From: Pseudonocardia kujensis
Lineage (GTDB): Bacteria; Actinomycetota; Actinomycetes; Mycobacteriales; Pseudonocardiaceae
Direction of reading: 5' to 3'
DNA: 55,999 nucleotides
Assembly: GCF_021283305.1 (NCBI RefSeq)
Contig: NZ_JAJSOK010000051.1
Coordinates: forward strand, 1-55,999
The notes beneath the pieces were generated by a model that did no database searches, was not told the DNA's origin, and was given only the letters and a program-made list of their open reading frames with translations. The first letter of the stretch is position 1. Each line of letters starts with the position of its first letter. Position numbers and translations under genes: made by a program. Shown here piece by piece: positions 1 through 7,311 of the stretch.

Positions 1-1
1 A

Positions 2-1945
2 CGCAGGACCTCCGGCGACCCGTCGGCCCGGGGCTCCTCGGGCCGTGACCGCGGGTCCGGCGACCGATCGGCCCCCGGCTCGGGCGCTCGGTCGGCCTCC
101 GGCGGTCGACCGGCCTCCGGCTCCGACCCGTCGGCCTCCTCCCGCGACCGGTCCGGCACCGCCGGCGGGGACACGACCGGCCGCAACCGCTCCGGTGGCT
201 CGCCCCGCGCCGTCGAGCCCCCCGGGCGCGTGCGCCGGACCCCGACCGGCACCGCCCGCTCCGGCTCCCCCACCTCGGCCCGTCGCGCCGCACCCGACCG
301 CGAGGCGCCCCGCACGCCCGCCCGCCGGACCGTCGTCGAGCCGCCTCCGCGCCGGGCCGCCCGGGACGCCGCGCGGGGCACGGGAACGAGCACCGCACCC
401 GCCCGGCCGCCCACCCGCACGCGTCCGCGCACCCCGCCGCCCGCGCCGCCCGCGCCGGCCCGCCCGGCCACGGCCCCGCCGCGGCGTCCGGCCGGCAGTC
501 TCGTCCGCCGGGCCCGGATCACGCTGTGTGTCCTGTCCGTGCTGGTCGTGGCGGTCACCGGCACGGCGTGGGGGCTCTACCACGACCTCACCGCGGGCCT
601 CACGACGACCAACGTCATCACCGGCGGCTCCTCCGGCGGCGACCAGAACATCCTGCTCGTCGGAGTGGACAGCCGTACGGACGCGCAGGGAAACCCCCTG
701 CCCGACGACGTCCTGCGCACCCTGCGCAGCGGCGCCGAGTCCGGGGTCCTCAACTCCGACACGATCATCGTGCTGCACCTCCCCGCCGACGGCGGCAGCG
801 CGACGGCCTTCTCGATCCCGCGGGACAGCTACGTCGACATCCCCGGCTACCGCAAGGACAAGATCAACGCGGCCTACCCGGCCACCAAGGCGCTCAAGGC
901 CGAGGAGCTGGTCAAGTCCGGTGTCTCGCAGAAGGACGCCGACCAGCAGTCGTCGGCGACCGGCCGCACCACGTTGATCGAGACGGTCCAGGACCTCACC
1001 GGCCTCACCATCGACCACTACGCCGAGATCAACCTGCTCGGCTTCTACAACCTGACCCAGGCCATCGGCGGCGTCGACGTCTGCCTCAAGGCCCCCGTGG
1101 ACGACGACTTCTCCGGCGCCCGCTTCGCCGCCGGCCGGCAGACCATCTCCGGGGCGGACGCGCTGGCCTTCGTCCGCCAGCGCCACGGCCTGCCCGAGGG
1201 CGACCTCTCCCGCATCCGGCGCCAGCAGGTGTTCCTCGCCGCCGTCGCCGACAAGATCCTCTCCAGCGGCACGCTCACCAACGGCAGCACGCTGTCCGCG
1301 CTCATGGACGTGGCCAGGAAGTCGCTGGTCATCGACTCCGGCTGGGACCTGCTCGGCTTCGCCCGGCAGGCCTCCGACATCGCGGCGGGCAACATCGACT
1401 TCATGACCGTCCCGACACGGGGCGGCGCGACGAACGAGCGCGGCGACGTCGTGCTGGTCGATCCCGCGCAGGTCCGGCAGTTCGTCGAGCAGCGGACCGC
1501 CGAGAAGGAGGAGACGCCGAAGGACGAGGCGCCCGAGACGACGGCCGACGCCCCGGCCGGGGCGCCCACCGTGGACCCGGCGACGGTCACCGTCGACGTC
1601 GGCAACGGCTCCGGCGGCACGGGCCTCGCGGCGCAGGTCGCCGACCGGCTGGGCGGGGCGGGCTACCAGCGCGGCACCGTCGAGAACTCGGCGAGCCGCT
1701 CGACCTCCGTCGTCCGCTACGCGCAGTCCGACGGCGAGGAGGCCGCCAAGGCCGTGGCCGCCCAGCTCGGCGGGATCGGCGTCGAGCAGGCCGACGGGGT
1801 GCGGTCCGGGCACGTCCAGGTGCTGCTCGGGACGGACTTCGCGAACACCACCGCGGCGTCCGCGAGCACGGGCGCCGGCTCCTCGTCCCCCGCCCCCGCT
1901 CCGACCTCCGAGGTCAACGCGGGCGGCGTACCGTGCATCGACTGA
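2..1945 (+). CDS. LCP (LytR-CpsA-Psr) family cell-wall glycopolymer ligase, 5' end off the window
   Basis: LCP proteins transfer lipid-linked glycopolymers (arabinogalactan in related actinobacteria) to peptidoglycan at the outer membrane face. After a long Pro/Arg/Ser-rich cytoplasmic region comes one membrane segment (about residues 96-117 counted from the GTG at 230), then the LCP catalytic domain with the conserved motifs VDSRTD, IPRDSYV, KINAAY and FVRQRH. A C-terminal LytR_C domain (VTVDVGNGSGGTGLAAQVADRL) follows an acidic linker. The frame is open without a stop back to base 2 and the only in-frame start is GTG 230, inside low-complexity sequence with no ribosome site, so the true start is probably outside the window. 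The next gene follows after 22 bases. Mtb Rv3267 is the remembered equivalent. Confidence 0.9.
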   Translation, partial: RRTSGDPSARGSSGRDRGSGDRSAPGSGARSASGGRPASGSDPSASSRDRSGTAGGDTTGRNRSGGSPRAVEPPGRVRRTPTGTARSGSPTSARRAAPDREAPRTPARRTVVEPPPRRAARDAARGTGTSTAPARPPTRTRPRTPPPAPPAPARPATAPPRRPAGSLVRRARITLCVLSVLVVAVTGTAWGLYHDLTAGLTTTNVITGGSSGGDQNILLVGVDSRTDAQGNPLPDDVLRTLRSGAESGVLNSDTIIVLHLPADGGSATAFSIPRDSYVDIPGYRKDKINAAYPATKALKAEELVKSGVSQKDADQQSSATGRTTLIETVQDLTGLTIDHYAEINLLGFYNLTQAIGGVDVCLKAPVDDDFSGARFAAGRQTISGADALAFVRQRHGLPEGDLSRIRRQQVFLAAVADKILSSGTLTNGSTLSALMDVARKSLVIDSGWDLLGFARQASDIAAGNIDFMTVPTRGGATNERGDVVLVDPAQVRQFVEQRTAEKEETPKDEAPETTADAPAGAPTVDPATVTVDVGNGSGGTGLAAQVADRLGGAGYQRGTVENSASRSTSVVRYAQSDGEEAAKAVAAQLGGIGVEQADGVRSGHVQVLLGTDFANTTAASASTGAGSSSPAPAPTSEVNAGGVPCID

Positions 1946-1967
1946 CCACCCCGTGTGAAGGACGTCC

Positions 1968-2684
1968 GTGTCGCTGACCGCCACCCTGCTCGACCCGATC
2001 CTCGCCGCGGCCCCGGCCCGGCCGCTGATCACCTTCTACGACGACGCCACCGGCGAGCGGATCGAGCTCTCCGCGATCACCACGGCGAACTGGGTCGCCA
2101 AGGCGGCCAACCTGCTGCGCGACGAGTGCGACGTCGAGCCCGGCGGGACGGTCGCGGTGCTGCTGCCCGCGCACTGGCAGACGGCGTCGGTGCTGCTCGC
2201 GGCGTGGTCGTGCGGGGCCGAGGTGGTCGGCGAGCCGGCCGAGGCCGACCTCGTGCTGTGCGACGCCGGGCGGCTCGACCTCGCGCTCGCCGCGCACCCG
2301 TCCGGCGGGGTGGTCGCCCTGTCCCTCGACGCGTTCGGCCGCGGGATCGACGGCCTGCCCGCCGGGGTGATCGACTTCGCGACCGAGGTGCGGCTGCACG
2401 GCGACGAGTTCGTGCCCTGGGAGCCGGTGCCCGCCGACGCCGCGGCGCTCGACGGCATGCCCGCCTCGGAGGTGGCCACCCGCGCAGCGGCGCGGGCCGC
2501 GGAGCTGGGGCTCTCGGCGTCGGACCGGGTGCTGTCGACGCGGGACTGGACCGCGCGCGAGGACCTGGTCGACGGCCTGCTCGCGGTCCTCGCCGGCGGT
2601 GCCTCCCTCGTCCAGGTCGCCCACGCCGACGCGGGCCGCCTGGAGCGCAAGTACGACACGGAGAAGTGCACCACCCGCCTGTGA
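1968..2684 (+). CDS. TIGR03089 family protein
   Basis: A 238-residue conserved actinobacterial protein of unknown function. It resembles the N-terminal lobe of AMP-binding (acyl-CoA synthetase-like) enzymes: LITFYDDATGERIELS near the start, then NWVAKAANLL and a hydrophobic AVLLPAHWQTASVLLAAW stretch. It has no phosphate-binding loop or C-terminal lobe, so adenylation activity is doubtful. GTG 1968 is supported by GAAGGA at 1957-1962. It follows the LCP gene on the same strand, as Rv3268 follows Rv3267 in mycobacteria, which suggests an envelope-related role (inference). The stop codon lies in the first copy of a 15-bp tandem repeat. Confidence 0.88.
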   Translation: MSLTATLLDPILAAAPARPLITFYDDATGERIELSAITTANWVAKAANLLRDECDVEPGGTVAVLLPAHWQTASVLLAAWSCGAEVVGEPAEADLVLCDAGRLDLALAAHPSGGVVALSLDAFGRGIDGLPAGVIDFATEVRLHGDEFVPWEPVPADAAALDGMPASEVATRAAARAAELGLSASDRVLSTRDWTAREDLVDGLLAVLAGGASLVQVAHADAGRLERKYDTEKCTTRL

Positions 2685-2725
2685 AGGTGCGGGCTGTGAA
2701 GGTGCGGGCTGTGAAGGTGCGGGCT
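2681..2725 (+). repeat. Three tandem copies of a 15-bp repeat over a stop codon
   Basis: GTGAAGGTGCGGGCT occurs three times without a mismatch at 2681-2695, 2696-2710 and 2711-2725. The first copy contains the TGA stop of the TIGR03089 gene, so the rest is 3' untranslated. It lies 36 bases before the larger 41-bp-period array. Confidence 0.95.
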
Positions 2726-2760
2726 CGGCGCCGCGTCACCTCGTGATCGCTGGTCGGGAC

Positions 2761-2944
2761 GCATTATGGTTCCATAACGCTTGCTTCCACCCGTCCTGAG
2801 CGCATTATGGTTCCATAACGCGCGAAATCACCCCTTCTGAGCGCATTATGGTTCCATAACGCTTGCTTCCACCCGTCCTGAGCGCATTATGGTTCCATAA
2901 CGCGCGAAATCACCCCTTCTAGGCGCGTTATGGTTCCACAACGC
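2761..2944. repeat. Five-copy palindromic array, exact 41-bp period
   Basis: A 20-bp near-palindrome GCATTATGGTTCCATAACGC starts at 2761, 2802, 2843, 2884 and (variant) 2925, exactly 41 bases apart. The 21-bp spacers alternate between two sequences, one beginning TTGCTTCCACCC and one beginning GCGAAATCACCC, giving an 82-bp higher-order unit. The array fills the convergent gap between the TIGR03089 gene and ilvA and ends 2 bases from the ilvA stop codon. Read in the ilvA sense every copy can form a 9-bp hairpin (with G-U pairs). Function unknown; termination or mRNA 3'-end stability is possible. Confidence 0.95.
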
Positions 2945-2946
2945 GC

Positions 2947-4206
2947 CTAGAGGATGAAGCGGAACAAGGGCGAGTCGGGCGGGATCCGCTCGATCTGCGG
3001 GGGTGCCGCTTCCATGCGCTCCAGCAGCGGCTCCAGGTCCGCCGGGTCGCCCAGCTCGATCCCGACGAGTGCGGGGCCGGTCTCCCGGTTGCTGCGCTTG
3101 ACGTACTCGAACAGCGTGATGTCGTCGTCGGGCCCGAGGACGTCGTCGAGGAAGCGGCGCAGCGCGCCCGGTTCCTGGGGGAACTCCACCAGGAAGTAGT
3201 GCTTGCGTCCCTCCCACACCAGCGCGCGCTCGACGATGTCGGCGTAGCGGCTGACGTCGTTGTTGCCGCCGGAGAGCAGGCACACCGTGGCGGAGCCGCG
3301 CGGGATGTCCAGCTGCCCCAGCGCCGCCGGGGCGAGCGCGCCCGCGGGCTCGGCGATGATCCCGTCCGTCTGGTACAGCGCGAGCATCTCGACGCAGATC
3401 CGGCCCTCGTCGACGGCGTCGACGGCGATCGCCGCGTCGCGCACGATCGGGAAGGTGGTGTCGCCGACCCGGCGCACCGCGGCGCCGTCGACGAACGGCT
3501 CGACCTCCGCCAGCGTCGTCGGCTCGCCCTTCGCCAGGGCCGCCGCCATGCTCGCGGCGCCGGCCGGTTCGACGCCGATCACCCGCACCTCGGGGTGCCG
3601 TTCGCGCAGGTAGGTGAGGGTACCGGCGAGCAGCCCGCCGCCGCCGACCGGCACGATGACCTGGTCCGGGGGGTCCGCGAGCTGGCTCAGCACCTCACGC
3701 GCGACCGTGCCCTGCCCGGCGACCGTGCGCGGGTCGTCGAAGGCGGGCACGAGGGTGGCCCCGGTCTGCGCGGCGTCGGCGGCCGCGGCCGCGGCGGCGT
3801 CGTCGTAGGTGTTGCCGACGACCACGACCTCCACGACCTTCCCGCCCAGCCGCGCGACCCGGTCCCGCTTCTGCCGGGGCGTGGTGCGGGGCAGGTAGAC
3901 CCGAGCGGTGACGTGCAGCCGCGCGCACGCGAACGCGACGCCCTGCGCGTGGTTGCCGGCGGACGCGCACACCACGCCGCGCTCGCGTTCCTCGGGCGAC
4001 AGCTGCGCGATGAGGTTGTAGGCGCCGCGGATCTTGTACGAGCGGACCGGCTGCAGGTCCTCGCGCTTGAGCCACACCTCGCCGCCGACGGCGTCGGACA
4101 GCCGCGCCGAGAGCTGCAGGGGGCTCGGCCCGATCACCGCACGCAAGCGCCCTGCCGCCGCGTCGACGTCGGCGGCGGTCACACTCTGGGCGGGGGCGCT
4201 GGTCAT
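2947..4206 (-). CDS. ilvA: Threonine ammonia-lyase (threonine dehydratase)
   Basis: PLP-dependent conversion of threonine to 2-oxobutanoate, the first step of isoleucine synthesis. The 419-residue protein has the PLP lysine motif SYKIRGAYN, the substrate loop SAGNHAQG, the glycine-rich phosphate loop VGGGGLLAG and the SGGNND motif. It ends in a short ACT-like regulatory region (KHYFLVEFPQEPGALRRFLDD) of the single-domain type. The frame extends to 4254, but ATG 4206 fits the family start and has TACGGT six bases upstream, suggesting a leaderless mRNA. The 41-bp repeat array lies directly downstream. Confidence 0.95.
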   Translation of the reverse strand: MTSAPAQSVTAADVDAAAGRLRAVIGPSPLQLSARLSDAVGGEVWLKREDLQPVRSYKIRGAYNLIAQLSPEERERGVVCASAGNHAQGVAFACARLHVTARVYLPRTTPRQKRDRVARLGGKVVEVVVVGNTYDDAAAAAAADAAQTGATLVPAFDDPRTVAGQGTVAREVLSQLADPPDQVIVPVGGGGLLAGTLTYLRERHPEVRVIGVEPAGAASMAAALAKGEPTTLAEVEPFVDGAAVRRVGDTTFPIVRDAAIAVDAVDEGRICVEMLALYQTDGIIAEPAGALAPAALGQLDIPRGSATVCLLSGGNNDVSRYADIVERALVWEGRKHYFLVEFPQEPGALRRFLDDVLGPDDDITLFEYVKRSNRETGPALVGIELGDPADLEPLLERMEAAPPQIERIPPDSPLFRFIL

Positions 4207-4212
4207 CACCCC

Positions 4213-4218
4213 ACCGTA
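4213..4218 (-). promoter_or_regulatory. Putative leaderless -10 element of ilvA
   Basis: TACGGT on the minus strand ends 6 bases before the ATG at 4206. This spacing puts the transcription start at or beside the start codon. Confidence 0.5.
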
Positions 4219-4332
4219 GCCAGCCCACCTGCGGGGCTGGCGCCGAGCCCGCACCGATCCGCGCCGCCGATCACCGTCCGGATCCGGCGTGGGCCGCCGC
4301 TGGCCGGAAGCACCCAGGGCGCCGGGCCTTGA

Positions 4333-4434
4333 GCGCTAGGGAACCATAATGCGCTCAGAGCTCAGGATTATCCGCGTTATGGAACCATAATGCGCTCAGG
4401 ACGCCTGGTCTCGCGCATTATGGTTCCACAACGC
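4333..4434. repeat. Three-copy palindromic array, 41-bp period (second site)
   Basis: Relatives of the 20-bp unit in the first array lie at 4333-4352 (degenerate), 4374-4393 and 4415-4434, again exactly 41 bases apart. The third copy is in the opposite orientation to the first two. The array begins 6 bases after the stop codon of the acyl-CoA dehydrogenase, on its 3' side. The copy next to that stop carries the same GTTGTGG variant as the copy next to the ilvA stop. Confidence 0.92.
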
Positions 4435-4440
4435 GCCCGG

Positions 4441-5598
4441 TCAGCGGAGCAGGGAGCGCGCCATCACCATGCGCTGCACCTGGTTGGTGCCCTCGTAGAT
4501 CTGTGTGATCTTGGCGTCGCGCATCATCCGCTCCACCGGGAAGTCCTTGGTGAAGCCGGCGCCGCCGAAGAGCTGCACGGCGTCGGTCGTGACCTGCATC
4601 GCGGTGTCCGAGGCGAGGCACTTCGCCGCCGAGGAGATGAAGCCGAGATTCTTCTCGCCGCGCTCGGCGCGGGAGGTGGCCACGTAGACGAGCTGGCGCG
4701 CGGCCTCAACCTTCATCGCCATGTCAGCGAGCATGAACTGCACGCCCTGGAAGTCGGCGATCGCCTTGCCGAACTGCTTGCGCTCCTTGACGTACGCGAT
4801 CGCCTGGTCGAGCGCGCCCTGCGCGATGCCGACGGCCTGCGCGCCGATCGTCGGGCGGGTGTGGTCGAGCGTGGCGAGGGCGGTCTTGAAGCCCGTCCCC
4901 TCGGCGCCGATCATCCGGTCGCCGGGGATCCGGCAGTCCTGGAAGTAGATCTCGCGGGTGGGCGAGCCGGCGATGCCGAGCTTGCGCTCCTTCGGCCCGA
5001 CCTCGAAGCCCGGGTCGTCCTTGTGCACGACGAACGCGGAGATGCCGTTGGCCTTCTTCTCCGGGTCGGTCACGGCCATGACCGTGTACCAGGTCGACTC
5101 GCCGGCGTTGGTGATCCAGCACTTGGTGCCGTTGAGGACCCAGTCGTCGCCGTCGCGGCGGGCGCGGGTCTTCATCGAGGCCGCGTCCGACCCCGCCTCG
5201 CGCTCCGAGAGCGCGTAGCTGATCATGGCCTCGCCGGCGGCGATCGACGGCAGGACCTGCTTCTTCAGCTCGTCCGACGCCGAGAGCAGGATCGGGACCG
5301 AGCCCAGGCCGTTGACGGCCGGGATGAGCGACGACGAGGCGCAGACCCGCGCGACCTCCTCGATCACGATGCAGGCGGCCAGCTCGTCCGCCCCCTGCCC
5401 GCCGTACTCCTCGGGGATGTGGACGGCCTGGAAACCGGCCTTGACCAGCGCGTCCTTGGCCTCGTGGGGGAAGCGGGCCGACTCGTCCACCTCCGCGGCG
5501 TGCGGCGCGATCTCCTTCTCGGCGAGCGCACGCACGGCGTCGCGGAGCGCCTCGTGCTCCTCGCTCAGCCGGTAGGCGTCGAAGTCGGCGTTCAGCAT
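4441..5598 (-). CDS. Acyl-CoA dehydrogenase (FadE25-like)
   Basis: FAD-dependent alpha,beta-dehydrogenation of acyl-CoA esters. The 385-residue product is full family length, with an N-terminal helical domain, the FAD/substrate segments SYALSEREAGSDAASM and CWITNAGES, and a C-terminal domain ending QIYEGTNQVQRMVMARSLLR, whose Glu is the usual catalytic base. ATG 5598 is chosen over upstream starts because GGGAGAAG (5601-5608 on the minus strand) precedes it. Mtb fadE25 (Rv3274c) next to purE is the remembered syntenic match. The divergent TetR gene 86 bases away is a likely regulator (inference). Confidence 0.93.
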   Translation of the reverse strand: MLNADFDAYRLSEEHEALRDAVRALAEKEIAPHAAEVDESARFPHEAKDALVKAGFQAVHIPEEYGGQGADELAACIVIEEVARVCASSSLIPAVNGLGSVPILLSASDELKKQVLPSIAAGEAMISYALSEREAGSDAASMKTRARRDGDDWVLNGTKCWITNAGESTWYTVMAVTDPEKKANGISAFVVHKDDPGFEVGPKERKLGIAGSPTREIYFQDCRIPGDRMIGAEGTGFKTALATLDHTRPTIGAQAVGIAQGALDQAIAYVKERKQFGKAIADFQGVQFMLADMAMKVEAARQLVYVATSRAERGEKNLGFISSAAKCLASDTAMQVTTDAVQLFGGAGFTKDFPVERMMRDAKITQIYEGTNQVQRMVMARSLLR

Positions 5599-5640
5599 CT
5601 CTTCTCCCACGTCGGTGTGTCCGGGTCCGCCCACTGTAAC

Positions 5641-5653
5641 GGCACTCCGTGCC
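5641..5653. promoter_or_regulatory. Candidate TetR operator between the dehydrogenase and its regulator
   Basis: GGCACtccGTGCC, a 5-bp inverted repeat with a 3-bp centre, lies in the 86-bp divergent intergenic region between the acyl-CoA dehydrogenase and TetR genes. Its position suits coordinate repression. The short arms make it tentative. Confidence 0.35.
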
Positions 5654-5671
5654 ACTGGACAACGCTCCTGC

Positions 5672-5677
5672 TACCCT
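5672..5677 (+). promoter_or_regulatory. Putative leaderless -10 element of the TetR gene
   Basis: TACCCT lies 7 bases before ATG 5685, and no Shine-Dalgarno is visible. Confidence 0.5.
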
Positions 5678-5684
5678 CCGTGCC

Positions 5685-6362
5685 ATGTCCAACGTCACTC
5701 CGCGGCGCGGCCGTTCGGCCGCGGGACGCGCGGAGGTGCGTCGCGACCTGGTCACCGCGGCGGTGGACCTGTTCACCGCGCAGGGCTACGACGAGACGAC
5801 GGTCGACGACATCGCCGCCGCCGCGGGCGTCGGGCGCCGGACCTTCTTCCGGTACTTCAAGGGCAAGGAGGACGCGGTCTCCCCCGACCACGAGCTCGGC
5901 CTCGCCCGGGTCGCCGAGGTCTTCGCGACGGCGCACCCCACGGAGCCGCTGCTGTCAGTGGTGCTGCGGGCCGGGGAGACGGTGTTCGACCTCTACCTGT
6001 CCGATCCCGGGACGGCCCGCAAGCGGTTCGCGCTGGTCCACGAGGTGCCCGCGCTGCGCGACCGGGAGGCCGCGATGGTGCACCGCTACCGGCGGCTGTT
6101 CACCAGGGAGCTCGCCGCCCGGCTCGCCGGCGTCGAGGACGGGGACCTGCGGGCGGCCGTGACGGGCGCGGCGGTCGTCGCCGCACACAACCAGGCACTG
6201 CGCCGCTGGCTGGCGGACGGCGGGACGGGCGAGGGCACCGAAGCCTGCCGGGCCCACTTCCGCAAGGTCGCGGACATGCTGCCGTTGGAGCAGGCACCGG
6301 ACCTGGAGCAGGTGGCGCGCCGGCTGGAGCGCGCTGCGCGGTCGCTGGAGCGCCGGGCCTGA
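5685..6362 (+). CDS. TetR family transcriptional regulator
   Basis: A 225-residue one-domain-plus-ligand-pocket repressor. The N-terminal helix-turn-helix reads TVDDIAAAAGVGRRTFFRYFKGKE (about residues 40-65), and a mostly helical ligand-binding domain follows. ATG 5685 is chosen because the domain starts a few residues later and a leaderless -10 is in place; an in-frame start at 5649 would overlap the divergent promoter. Divergent pairing with the acyl-CoA dehydrogenase suggests control of that gene, with an acyl-CoA-like effector (inference). The stop is followed after 17 bases by a diverged 41-bp repeat array. Confidence 0.9.
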   Translation: MSNVTPRRGRSAAGRAEVRRDLVTAAVDLFTAQGYDETTVDDIAAAAGVGRRTFFRYFKGKEDAVSPDHELGLARVAEVFATAHPTEPLLSVVLRAGETVFDLYLSDPGTARKRFALVHEVPALRDREAAMVHRYRRLFTRELAARLAGVEDGDLRAAVTGAAVVAAHNQALRRWLADGGTGEGTEACRAHFRKVADMLPLEQAPDLEQVARRLERAARSLERRA

Positions 6363-6379
6363 GACCTCGCCCCTGGCCC

Positions 6380-6512
6380 ACGTCACGGCTCGATACTGCG
6401 CTGACGACCCGCTCCTGGACGCACTATGGCTCCACACTGCGCCGACAGCCCGCCCCTGCACGCACTATGGCTCCACACTGCGCCGAGAAGACGCGTTCGG
6501 GCTCCGTACTGC
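6380..6512. repeat. Diverged 41-bp-period array (third site)
   Basis: Two identical copies of GCACTATGGCTCCACACTGC lie at 6421-6440 and 6462-6481. A degenerate copy precedes at 6380 and another follows at 6493, giving spacings of 41, 41 and 31. The 21-bp spacers are also alike (GCYGAC...CCTGSAC). The unit is a diverged relative of the arrays at 2761 and 4333 and starts 17 bases after the TetR stop codon. Confidence 0.85.
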
Positions 6513-6542
6513 GCTCGATCACCCGGACGGGCCCGGACATGG

Positions 6543-6702
6543 GTGATCCCCGGGCCGCAACCCCGTCGAGCGGGGAGCGCATGCCGAGCTGGACTGGGCT
6601 CGGGCCCGGGGACCACCGGTGACTGCCTGGGATTTGCCGGCACCTACCGGCTTCCACTGGCCGTCAGGAAGACGTCCTGTTGGTGCCTAGCGGGCAGCCA
6701 CC
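6543..6702. other. Highly structured non-coding region, possible small RNA
   Basis: No credible gene lies between 6363 and 6804. Within it CCCCGGGCC (6548-6556) pairs perfectly with GGCCCGGGG (6603-6611). That stem encloses two hairpins, CCCCG/CGGGG (6561-6575) and CCGAGC/GCTCGG (6584-6603), forming a three-way junction. Further hairpins follow: GCCGG/CCGGC (6636-6651) and CAGGA/TCCTG (6665-6679). I do not recognise a known RNA family. Either strand could be transcribed; on the minus strand it lies downstream of purE. Confidence 0.35.
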
Positions 6703-6804
6703 TCACGTGTCCTGTCGCTAATCAACGTCGGACCACCTCCCTTCTCGTGTACCGCCACCCTACGACCGCAAGGCGGCCGCGCGCCACGAATTAGGGGAGT
6801 GTGA

Positions 6805-7311
6805 TCAGGGACCCTGGCCGGAGGCCTTCTCGCGCAGCGCCGCGTCCTTCTGCAGGACCATCTCCTCGAGCGAGGCCTGGAAGCCCTCCATCCGCTCGCG
6901 CAGCCCGGCATCGGCCGCGGCGAGGATCCGCACGGCGAGCAGGCCCGCGTTGCGCGCGTTGCCCACGGCGACGGTCGCCACCGGCACCCCGGCCGGCATC
7001 TGCACGATCGACAGCAGCGAGTCCAGGCCGTCGAGCACCTTGAGCGGCACGGGCACGCCGATCACCGGCAGCGGGGTGGCGGCGGCGACCATGCCGGGCA
7101 GGTGGGCGGCACCGCCCGCCCCGGCGATGATCACCTGGATCCCGCGGGCCGCGGCGTCCCGGGCGTAGTCGAGCATCCGCTGCGGGGTCCGGTGCGCGGA
7201 GTACACGCCGACCTCGTACTCCACGTCGAACTCGGCGAGCGCGGTCCCGGCGGCCTCCATCACCGGCCAGTCCGAGTCGCTGCCCATGATCACGCCGACG
7301 CGGGCGCTCAC
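6805..7311 (-). CDS. purE: 5-(carboxyamino)imidazole ribonucleotide mutase
   Basis: Converts N5-CAIR to CAIR in purine synthesis. The 168-residue class I PurE starts with VGVIMGSDSDWPVMEAA and keeps SAHRTPQRM, AGAGGAAHLPGM and the GNARNAGLLAVRIL signature. GTG 7311 overlaps the purK stop by four bases (GTGA), so the pair is translationally coupled. The frame runs much further upstream inside purK, but that part is a shadow. Confidence 0.96.
   Translation of the reverse strand: MSARVGVIMGSDSDWPVMEAAGTALAEFDVEYEVGVYSAHRTPQRMLDYARDAAARGIQVIIAGAGGAAHLPGMVAAATPLPVIGVPVPLKVLDGLDSLLSIVQMPAGVPVATVAVGNARNAGLLAVRILAAADAGLRERMEGFQASLEEMVLQKDAALREKASGQGP

Noticed and set aside
2599..2799. Short open frame encoding Cys-Glu-Gly-Ala-Gly repeats
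   Set aside because: The repeats come from the 15-bp tandem DNA repeat in the wrong frame over a stop codon. No ribosome site; overlaps the TIGR03089 gene.
2761..2944. CRISPR-like repeat/spacer array
   Set aside because: The repeat is 20 bp and the 21-bp spacers are only two sequences alternating, so they are not unique captured spacers. No cas genes are in the window.
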